Shown: positions 35,360 through 47,300 of the stretch, in pieces
Numbering within the stretch: position 1 is the first letter of the stretch
How the letters are laid out: the number at the start of each line of letters is the position of its first letter
Assembly (NCBI GenBank): GCA_002633005.1
Contig: NMRA01000311.1
Span: forward strand, 323,839-387,838
DNA: 64,000 bases
DNA from: Phoronis australis
Lineage: Eukaryota; Phoronida; Phoronidae
Reading direction: 5' to 3'
The notes under the pieces: model-generated
Told to the model about the DNA's origin: nothing
The model's input: the letters and a program-made list of their open reading frames with translations, nothing else
Databases searched by the model: none
Program-made: the position numbers and the translations under genes

Positions 35360-38300
35360 ATGACTGACATGGAGATTCAAGGCCATAGAATCGACGAGAA
35401 TGGCCAAAACAAGAACGTGGGTGATGGGAATGCTAACAAATTGACCGAGGAGCGGGATCATGTTGATTTTTCTAGTTTGCGTTCATTTCCCGTTCCTTCC
35501 AGTAGACGCACATCTTCCGCCAGTTCAAGAAGTCACGGCGATCATGGATATATCCCTCGCTTGGAAGGAAACCTCAAATACCTACAGACACTGTAAGCCA
35601 ATCTTCCGTTTCTTACTTTCTGTCAAATGAGCATATATATGAGTTGAACCTATCTGCTAGAAGTAATCATATTTTATCGTAGTATGAATAGTAGGCCACA
35701 GTTGGATTTAAACATGTTCCACATTGTCACACTGCACTGCAGGGCACTTGTCAAATGCCACCTTGGTAAAAAGAGCAGTGTTCGTAAATGACCGAGTCAC
35801 CGCTTCTAGATCTGTGCTGCATTCTTCAATGACTGAATTTGAGTTAAGGGCTGTGAATTGATGCTTCTATCCGAAGGTGTTGCTTCAAAGGAATACCTGC
35901 CTATTTGTACATGAAAGTGTTCTTGCAATGATCTTAATTTAAATTTGATGCACATGAGCAGTGTAGATGTTCTGACAAACACTTTCATTGTTTTTTTAAC
36001 AAATTTGTTTGCTGATGAAACACGATCAAAATACAATGTCAGCATATTATAACAACAGTTCGAGTCTGTTGGTGCGAGACTGCTGAAAACAGGTGGAAGC
36101 AGGGTTTGTGTACTTTGGTGGTCTTCGTTTTGATAGAGGAGTTTGTGGACAGTATTCTGCATTATTCTAATGCAATGTGATTTCCTAGGTTATCCAATTA
36201 TGACCACCATGCCATCAAATTGTCAAATTATTATGCTGTGGTATAATCAAACATTTATTCCCACGGAACTATCTAATGAGACAAAATTAAAAAAATTTGT
36301 CTTGCACCATAATTAGAGATTTTCTTCCTGCTCTCATAAAACTGAAGAGGCTATGTTTCCTATTTAAAGGGACGTTATAGGATTTACAGCCGGAAAATTG
36401 TATTTATGGGATTAGTGCTTGCTGAGATTTCAGATCTGTAAAACATCAAAATTTGTTGACTGTGTTTTTGTGAATTATTTTAATACTTGCCATACATCAG
36501 TTATTGAACAGGATTGCTCATTAGATTACAACCATGATTTACATTACAGTGAATACGTAAAGAGATAACTATTGTTGTATTATGCAGTTATGAATATACA
36601 CCAACACAGACAAGAAAAGTACCATGCACACCATATACAAACCTCAGATATCATCTTCAAAATAACATAGGCGGATTTAGGGGGGGGCCCAGGCCCCCCC
36701 CTTGGCTGCCGCAAAAAAAATAAAACAGTAAGAGCGTAGGGAAATGGTGAGTTTATTAATTAACCCGGGTAATTAAAATTATACGGATGAAAAAAGATTT
36801 AAATGTGTGCAGTTTTAGTGTTTGGGGGGGGGCTCAAATCGAATTTCAAGTGTCAAATTCGGAACACGGCGCGTTCGTAACGGAACTATGGCTAAGTATA
36901 GAATCTCCCGCGATATCCTAGGCGACCGGCAGCGGCGCTGTGCACTACGACTCCGTTTCCGTCGTCTGCTCCACTGTACAATGAAGAAAATTTACTTCAT
37001 TTTTTAAAGAAAATGGAACCTGAGCGGCGATGAAAAAACAGAAGCTGCTGGTAAGATGTGAATTTTAATCCAAGCCTTAGTGAATCACTCAGAAACTCGC
37101 AATACTCTCTTTGTCAAACCTTATCTTAAGACGGTTTCCAAAGCAATCCCGTCATTATTGCCAACACGAAAAATGGATTTGGTCTTTTGGGCATTTGAAG
37201 ACTATTTCAAATACGACAAATTTGTTAAGAATTGATGGCACAAAATATAAAACGTGTAATAAGCATTACAAAAAGAAGTAGGTTACGCGCGCAAACGCTG
37301 TGGCCCATAAACAAGTAAGTCTTTTAGTATGAAAGTTGTAGTTAAATCGTGGTGGTGTAGTGGTAACGTACGCGCGCTCAACCCGCTAGGTCGTGAGTTC
37401 GAGTCTTTGACACTTGCATTTTTTTCCTGTTTGACACGTTCTCCGTGTTTTTTTTTCGCCTTTTTTTCTTGGATAATACTTCAGGAATCAAGGAAAATGC
37501 TTGATTTTTAGAGGTAAAAACAGAAAAATTTCCTGGGCGGGAGGGGGGCAAACCCCCCTCCCGACCTCCCCCCATTCGGTGCTATGCGCATCTACAATCG
37601 TGGTTCAGTTTGCGCAAATGTTTACAGCCGGACAGAATGTTGGGCCCCCCCCTTGTGATATCCTAGATCCGCCACTGAATAAACTCTAAGAATTTCTAAT
37701 TTTAGTCGATCTAAATGGGGTAAATCCTTTGTCTACTATACTGTTTATATGTATACTTACTTATGTTTGAAATTTTAGTTAAATTATGAGCTTAATAACA
37801 TCTGGTGTGCCATTTTCACAAATAATATATGTACTTAAATTAAGCACAGATGTTCTTCCAAAAACACAATTCGAACAAATTCCAAAAGGATTTGATACAA
37901 GGACAAAACCAACTGTAAAGATCAATTAGTTCTTCAGATTTCTCTTTACAAAAAAATCAAGTGAGCAGAGCATTAGGTAGTGATTGCAGAAGTTGCAGAT
38001 TTGCGTCTGTGCTGATGCTGATCTCAGAAAATCACTTTTCTGACAGGACTTCATGATATTTCTCCATGAATTTCAAGCCATGCACGTAATCAAGCTAGCT
38101 TCGTTCGCGAGATTCTTTCATCTACAGAACTCAACCCTGGTGTTTGATCTAGTTTTGCTAAATGCATAAAAAATGCATAATGTTTAATACACTTGAGTGG
38201 TTGTGTACAATCAATAATGGCTTCCCTTAACTACTTTCATTGAACAACTTGATAAAGTTGGTCTGCATTATTGTTGGAGGTTATTGGCAACCTTTGTTAT

Positions 38301-41300
38301 TTGCTCTTGATAATTTTCTGCTGCCTCTCATCTTTCATGTAGGCATATCTCACCAGACTTTTCAGATCACTGAATATGACATATGGTTTTTTGATCAGAT
38401 GCATGTTAAAATTAAATAATCATTCAACTAGGCTTTACTATAAGTTAGAAATGGGCGACTCCTTTGCGTTTGTCATACCTGTGGCCCAGTAGTGTGTTTT
38501 TGAAAAGGTGTGGGTGAATTCACATACTAGGCATGTTTCTCAAATTGTTTTTTCATAGAGCTAAGTATGGTACAAGTTGCAAATCTGGTCTTGGGCACAG
38601 AATGTAACAAGTTTGATGGATCATAAAGGAAAAGTTTGGTATTCTTGAATTGCCAAATTTAAAAGATGATATTTATAAAAACATTTGATCAGCAGAATAC
38701 AAACTTAATTCTTTGTGTACAGCATATGGTTTTCCCAGATTTACCAGGTTGTCCCGAGTTAGTTATGACCGAAAGTTTAGTCATGACTATTCTCTGACTG
38801 AATAATTAATCTTGACTAGAACATGAAGACCCATGCTAGTGACCACTTTAAATGAAACAGAATTTTTGTGCAATATCACCCTCTCCGTCCATTTTAAAAA
38901 TGCTTTTGACATATTGATCACAAGTTTTTTGGATATGATTACGTTAGATAATTTGAAGATTGATATGAGAACAATTCAGTTATGCGCTTCTTATAGTTAT
39001 GTATGAAGCTTACTTTTGAATAATTAAAGACCAGAATATCTAGCTTTACAAGTGTCTGGAAGTAAACAGATAATTATATTGAGTTTTGAATGGGACCTGT
39101 TTCTAAGCAGTTTTTAAGCCTTGCGTGATACATGTACTTGTGTCACTGAACAGGGTGACTCTGATAGTTGTGTCACTGAACAGGGTGACTCTGATAGTTG
39201 TGTCACTGAACAGGGTGACTCTGAGTTCGTTCACTATGCAATGATTGAGAGTACATATTAGGAACTGTATTAATGCTTAGGTATAAGGAGATATGACTTG
39301 ATGAAACTGTGCATACTAGTTTTGACAAAGAATGTATCTCAATGAACGTAAAATTTAATCAAAATGTTTTGATTTTCCAAGATTTAGATTTTTCGATAAT
39401 ATCTGGTCAATGCTTATCCTCAGTTTCTGTTCTCCTTATCATGATTATACCTGTACTATTCACTAGTGTCTTTATTGTGATCAATATGGCACACAAGACT
39501 TCCGACAGATTTATGTCCAGTGAGGAGAAAAATCAATAGATCTGTAATTTGCTTCTTTGTGACTCGTTATAAAAAGATGTAAGTTCTGTTTCTGTGATTT
39601 TGCTCAAACTTCTTTCTGATGTCTGAATTATGAAAGCACAATTCAACTACAGTAAGAGAGTCTCCATCTCATCAGATGGGTCATGTGGGTTTTGGTGAAT
39701 GGCTTTTCCCTACAATTGTTGTGTAACTCTCACTAAGCATTAGTCATGCTTGCCAGTTTAGCAGGCTATGTAAGGAATTTTCAAGCTTGTTTCAAAATTT
39801 TGGGACTCTTCAACATTAGGGTTTCAGAGCGTTATTTTATAACTTAGAAAATGGTAAATGCTGCTCTTAATACATTTTAATATGCCAAAACTGGGTTAAG
39901 TATCCCTTTAAAGTGATGTTATCAGCGAGAAAAGCTTACGAAATCAGCCTCGGCATGAATTCGATTGTGTAATCACGGACTCAAGGTTGCAGCCTAACAT
40001 AGATGCTGGTGGAGCTCAATGCCACTCAATAGATGTTGAAGTATTTCATGCTTAAAAGCATTTCTAACTGGTAAGGCCACTGACCCTGATTTCATCGAAT
40101 GTGTCAGTAATAAATTTTCAAAAGCACAATGGATTTTGTTGCTTTACACTGCTCTCGAGTCAAAGCTAATTATTTATTTTAATAACTTAGAATTCTATCC
40201 CTTCCAACAACAATCACAAACATTTTTGTGCCACCATCCTTAAGTCTGTCCAGCATCCGCTGCTGTATCTCCAAAACCCCTTGATGTATGTTCATGAAAT
40301 TTTGCAGATATGTACCTTTTACAGATGGGACGTTATGAGTAAATTTTCAGACGGATTTGGCCAACCGTGTGCCCCATAGTGGAAATTTTAGTTTTTAATG
40401 TTTGCCTCTTTATCTTCGGATTTCCTTTATTTTCACGAAGTTTGGATTCATTTTTGGTATCTATTATAAAAGTGACGCCACCTTCATGTTTTTGAATGGA
40501 TTTGGCATATATTGTGTTTTCACTGGGACTAGAATAGCTGACGATGATTTTCTGACGACTCCAATTACAGTGGCTCCTCTTAGTGATAGTTTTGTTTTGC
40601 TGTATCTCTTAAACCTTCTGCAGAATCTTTGTTGAATTTGGCAAACTATTTATATGAAGGTGATGACAGGTGACCACAACTTTGGGACGGATCCAACTAC
40701 TGCTATGCCCCCTAGTGGCAAGTTATTTTTTTCTGTTTTCTTCTGGTTCTTTGGAGTTCTTGGATAAAAATTTAGCAAATATATTTCTATTAAAGACACA
40801 ATGATATTGTTCCGTCTTCAGATGGATTTGACGTTTATTAATTTTGAGTCTGCGTTTGGCGTCCGTCTCTCAGTCAGCCAAATCACTCTTAGGGTGATTA
40901 TGAAAATTGGCATATCTCACTGGGAAGAGGACGGCTGACGGAGGATTTTGGACAGCGCCAAGTACTGTGGGCTGTGGCACCTCGTAGTGGCAGTTTTGTT
41001 ATATCTGCATCTGTGGCTGTATTTCTTAAACCCTCTGCAGAAATTTTGTGAGAGTTGGGAATTAGTATTTGTGTGGAAGTGACAACAGATCCGGCTATGG
41101 CTGTGCTCCCTAGTAACAATATTTTTTCCACTTTTGTCTGTATCTTTGGAGTTCTTTGATGGATTTTTATCAACATTGGTAAATACAAATTCTGTTAATA
41201 AGGCGATGACATTTTTTTCGTTTTCAGATGGATTTGACGTAGTGTTTGCCTTCTAGTGGCCGTTTTTGTTAGTCTGTTTTAAGCGTCCATCACTCTATTG

Positions 41301-44300
41301 GCCAAGCCACTGTAAGAAACGTTATCAAAATTGGTAAATGTTTTCCTTCTGGAAATATCATGTTTTGACGATTTTTGTACAGTTTGATTACTGTGGCGTT
41401 CCCTAGTGGCAGTTTGATTTTTTCCTGCATCATCTTTGTGAATTGGTGATTTATGTATTTGTATGAGCTTTACAGCAGATGATGGCTTTTAGATATATCT
41501 GACACCCCGACTGTGCCCCCTGTGCCAGTTTTGATATTATTTATGGTCTTGACAGGTATGTTCCTATTGAGGAAAGCACTTGTTCACTTGCTATGTACCC
41601 CCTAGAGAGTATTTTAAGTTTACTATCATTGCTCTATTTTATGGAAGTATTCAAAATATTAGTCATCCCTTGTAGCTGCATAATGCATGCAGTGCATACG
41701 GTGGGTGTATATCACTGCTCTGCATTGCTCTTGTTAAGTCTGGTCTGCATGCCACCTGTTGGCCACAAAACATGACCTAATGAACAAAAGTCTGAAAAAC
41801 TTCTGCCCCAACTGGGACTTGAACTCGGGACCTTCTGCTAACCGTGCAGACACTGTAGTCCACTGCCATCAGGACCACTGGTTGAACACAGAAATACAAT
41901 CAGACTTCCATATTTCCAAATTTAATTTACATACACTTGCACGTTTATGGGTGGTTAGACCCATTGTAAAGTCTGATTGGATTTCTGTGTTTGACCAGTC
42001 GACAGGTCACGATGGTCAGTGGACTAGAGTGTCAGCATGGTTAGTAGAAGTTCCCGGGATCAAGTCTTGGTCGGGGCAGAAATCTTTTCAGGTTGATATT
42101 TATTAGAGCTTTCACGTGATGTGGCCAACAGGTGGTATGCAGACCAGACTTTAAAAATTTTTGTGTTCTATACTTCCACGTCCGTTTAAGAGTTACATAT
42201 TTATATTGAATTCCAATCCCAAAAATGCTTATTTCGGCCGTAGAACCGATAATGTCTTGGAAACTTGTTTCAAGAATATTTTTCCTTACATTGTAAATTT
42301 GTAGTCTGGCTCAGTTATGACCTTGATTCATGGGAAGATTGCGACATGGTTTGTCATTGTAAATTGAGTCTATATTTTCACTCAATTACATCACAAGTAT
42401 GAAAGCCAATGTCTCACATCTAATGCTATGTTTTTTTCATTTAGAGAATGTACTAGTGATGTCATGTGCTGCCGCTTCAGTCCTGATGGAACGGCTATTG
42501 CGGCTGGACAGAAAGATGGTGTTGTTAAGGTCAGTTATCACAATGTGTCACTTAACACTCGTGTACGTCTGGGCACAATTAAATCCTTGTCAGCTGATGG
42601 GTCAATTATGCCATCTCTATAATGTGATCTAATTATTTTTTCACTTTTGATTGTCAAGACGGTATTATAATTTGCTGTTATTGGAAATAGCAATTGTGTG
42701 GATTTCTCCAGGGCATTAAAATAGAAACATTATGGTGAAAATTCTCTAGTTTGAGACAGTAAAAGTTTGATTATTTATATTTGTTCAAGGTCGGAACTTC
42801 AACCAAGTTGAATTGAACAGAATGTGACATTGGCTGTACCAAATTTAAGAATAATAATAAACTACAAACTAAAGGATCATTCAGCTGAATGTTACTCTGG
42901 AAACACATGAAAAATTTTTGACAATTTTATGAAGCCGCAAATTCATTTTTGGACTCAATGTCTAATTATTGAGAAATATAATGAAGGCCAAAATCATTCA
43001 TGCCCCAATCTTCAGAATCTAGATACACATTTCCCATTTTTAAGAGAATCCTAAACTAAAATTTTTTTACCACATGTTAATTACTGTTTTTGTTTCAGAT
43101 ATTCAGTGCCATCAGCGGTCAGTGCTTCCACAGTCTGGCAGATGACGATACCAAAGCTGCTCACCTCCCGGCCACCTGTATAAGGTTCATGCCAAACTTA
43201 GGAGATCCTGATGAGGACTCTGTGTTAAAGAATGTTGTCATAGTTACTTGTAAGTGGATTGAGAATTGGAATAAAACACAGAATGAAATTTTAATGTGTT
43301 TTTCCAAATGTGGCACTGTTTTGATGTGGTGGATAAAAACCTTAAAATTTCCTCCAAGAAATCAGAGAATTTCCAATTTAACAAACAGTTGATTATTACA
43401 GGTCTTGACATAGTTGTGTTTAGTATTTTTTCAGCAATGCAATACTTTCTTATTTTTATTCTTCATTAATGAATTTAACCTTTCTTTCAATGCTGCATAT
43501 GTGCCAACTATTGGAACTCCTTTGGATGACTTCTTTTGATTTCAAGTCAGCCATGTTCAGACCTTTTGATTTTCGATGTGAGTGGTTATGAATGCCGATT
43601 TCTCTTTAATGCATCAAATGGCATAAAATTCTACTCACTTATTTTGCAGTTGAGCGAGCAGTATCTTCATTTTCCATTAGTGGAGATATCTCCATAAAAA
43701 TGAAGACTTATCTTAGAAAGGAACTTCGATGGTTGATGTCTCTATAGTTTAAGGGGAATTTGAAAAAAGCTGAGACAGTTCTCTAACTTATATTCCACAA
43801 TAATAATATATTGTTCAAAGATGAAGTTGTTTGCAGTTTTATTTCTTTAGAAATTCATTGTTCAAAGCAAACAATTAGAATTTTCACAAGAAATGGCGGT
43901 CATGTGATTAATAATGATTATGCAAAGTTTTAAAGCATAAATGAAGATTTATTTTTTTGTAAATTTATTTAAAAAATATTTGACGAAGTATTAACTCAAA
44001 CGGACTACCGTAACAATTACCTGAAGACAAGGGCTTATGGCTTCCTCTATTCTTGCTTTTCATTTGCATTCAGACGCCTCGGGTATGGTGAAGTTCTGGC
44101 ATTACACCTCTGGTAACTGTATCCACACCATCAACGAGACTGGACAGGTCCATTGTCTGTCCATCAGTGGTGACCAGGCGGCAAGGTTTGCGACCTCTGG
44201 CACCGAGATGGCTATTAACATTTACGACATGTACACGAAACAAAAAATTAACACGTGCCAGGCTAGGTTAGTATGGTTATGTTGCATCCGATAATGGTTG

Positions 44301-47300
44301 TTGCTTTTGTGAGAAAATTCCACAGGATGACTCCACCTTAAGAGAGGTTGGTGTTCATGTGGGTATTGTGGCATTGTGGTCTTGTCGTACCTAGTGAAGG
44401 GGAGGGGATGTGTCGTACCTAGTGAAGGGGAGGGGATGTGTCGGGAGAAGCATTGTTTGTTGGCCAGGACTTTCATTTTTAGATATTGTATCAGATACGT
44501 ATTATGCCATTGTCTTACTTACTGTTACTTCGTTACTGTGGATTTTGAAGATGTCGTGGACTCAACCTCGCATACCCATGGTAAAAGTTGAAGACGTGTC
44601 TGCAACTCCCCATACCCATGGTGTAGAAGTAGGGAGGAAAATCTCCATATGGACGGAATTATTCGATGTTTGGATTTCAACGTCAGTTTTCAAAAGCCAC
44701 ATGAGCCGCAAATTCAAGGAATGTTCTAGGCAAATAAAAATTGATAGTGCTCTTGCTTATTGCCTTGTTTAATTTGATATTTCTGGAATGCATTCTTAGT
44801 CCCTGAGGAGTGTGTTGTTGACTTGATCACTGATGCGTTGACACACGATTGACAGTTACAAATTTAATTAACATTATTCGTATAACAACGTCAGGTGTAG
44901 AGAATTTTACAAAACGATGCATGGGTATTAGAGTTGTGGGAGGGCTCCTATAGATGGGGCTACTTTCACTTCACAGTGGTTTTCATAATGGTCACTACTG
45001 TCACATAGAAGTGCACTAATGTTCGCCCAACTCAGTGTGGAAAACCTGGAAAATATAAAATAGTTTCCATTTGTGGAGAACTAATGAACACTAGTAAGAA
45101 GGTAAAAAACATGGAAAACTAATAGAGAATTTCTTATTGATTAAATATAAAAACAATATGTATGGATAAATAGCACAGGGAAATGATAATAATATTCTGG
45201 AAAACTCATGCTGAACAAGAAATCAAATTAATATAATCAAAGTTTGGAACTGTTGCTTGAGAATTTTGCAAGTTATTTCCTTTGCCTGTGTATGATTGGA
45301 GTCACCTGGTCACTTGACTGTCAGTTTTCCATTATTGTGTTGAGTGCATCGTAGAAGTAGTCAGTTTGTGAAACTGTATTGGACTGTTGACATTTTTTAC
45401 TTAAAAGTAGTGCACATTGTGACTTTCATGGCTGTTCACAACGACATCCTGTTTTTAATCAGTGCATTGATTGGAAAATGCTTTTCCAAGTTTGGATAAG
45501 ATGGCTCCCATTAAGTACGATCAGATTTCTGTATTAGACTGATCTTGATAGCTCAGTGTACTAGGACATCTGCATGGTTAGTAAAGAGTCCGGGTTCGAG
45601 CCCTGGTCGACACGGAGATCTTTTCAGATTTAACTATAGGCCATTTGGTGTGACCAGCATATGGTCTGTTGCAGACTAATAAACCTGTCTCTATATTTCA
45701 GTGATTCTCGAGATGTCATGAACGGACACCGTTCAAGTGTGTTTTCCATCCAGTACCATCAGTCATACCCTCATATTTTGGTGTCAGCTGGCTGGGACAA
45801 CACAGTCCAGGTAAGTATCAATTGCATGGTCTCAGGTGTTCCAGAGCTCACAGAGTATCTCATAAGCTTCTCAATATTTTGTCTTGTGACTTTAATCCAA
45901 TAATATCAAACACCCAAGTAGTCTTTTATAAAATGCTTAATTTATTAAAATATTTCTAATTTCTAGAGATCGTTTTCCACGGCAGACAAATATGGGTTTT
46001 GATTTTACGATGTTTTCTAGAAAGTATTTTAAGTGTAGGTTTGTAAATGTGTGATGTGTCCTTACGGTGTTTTCCTCCGGCTGTAGGGTTGTCAGATGAT
46101 ATGTTGATGTGTTCTTTACGTCTGGTACCTAGACTCCGAGCGGTCTCACCAATATGGCAGGACAAGCAGGGCATTCAATCATGTTTATCACCCCGCATTT
46201 CTTGTTGCCTTGTCTTTAGGGTGGAGCAAAGCACTCTATATAGGGTGTTGAATGGTTTGTGGTTGGTGCCTACCTGGTGTTGTCTGAAGATAGACAGTTT
46301 TTCCAAGAGACCATGAAGGGCTATGTCGACTTTAATAAAAGGGTCAGCCTTTTTAGACACATTGGTTCTGGGTTCAAACATCCAGTCCAAGTACTCACTG
46401 TCGCGTGGCGCATGTTCTTTCTAGTCTGTTCCATATGTTTGCCATTTTTTCTGTTACTAATTCTCCAATCCTTACTGTTTATTTCTGGCAATACAACAGT
46501 GTTTTTATCATACTTTTCTTCTTCACAACATTCTCAATGCGATTGACTCGAAATTACTGACGTTTGCTTTACCAAGTATTTACTTTACTCACCACAGTTT
46601 TGGGATGACCGAGAGAAGCATGCCATTCGCAAGCTGTACGGACCGCATGTCTGTGGTGATGCTCTGGATATCGACTTTATTCACAATCACATACTGACTG
46701 GTTCTTGGAGAAAGGATGACGTCTTACAGGTTTGTCATGATTGCTAATGTTGAACAGTGAAGAGTATGATAATATGATGATCATGGTCGACTCAAGTGGA
46801 CATGCATACAGTGAAGCCCACTTAATGTCATACTGGTTATTAGAACATACTGGTTAGGGTTATTGGTGTCAAAAGCAAATCATTTCCTATTAAGCACACG
46901 TAAGGTAACCCACACAATGTCATGGTTTATTGTCATATACCTGGATATTGTCGTAAAAAATCAGTAAAATTGTTTCTTACCCGTTTCCCTTCACTTTTCT
47001 ATCTAAAAAACAAACCAATTTATTATCAATTTGTTTGTGTTATAGGAACTCCACGCCGTGGGTAATATTTAGTGGTTTCCTGTCGCACCCTGAGACTGTC
47101 CACTTAGCATTATCAGCTTATAAAATTGGCCAAGTCAGAAGGCACTTAATGGAATATTCAGTGTATTGTCATAATTTACTTTGAAATCGAAGGAACATAT
47201 ACAACATTGTTAAGCGGGCTTCTCAGTATTAGGACTGGCAGTTGTTTGTTTAGAGTTTCATTACAATGTGCTTGTGCCGTGGCCTTATCAATGCTTCTAT

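Noticed and set aside
37350-37412. Possible tRNA gene
   Set aside because: A and B boxes can be seen but no cloverleaf closes, and the same segment recurs in a transposon copy at 53653-53712.
45546-45612. Possible tRNA gene
   Set aside because: A good B box, but it is embedded in a repeat with related copies at 41.7-42.2 kb; it is a SINE head.
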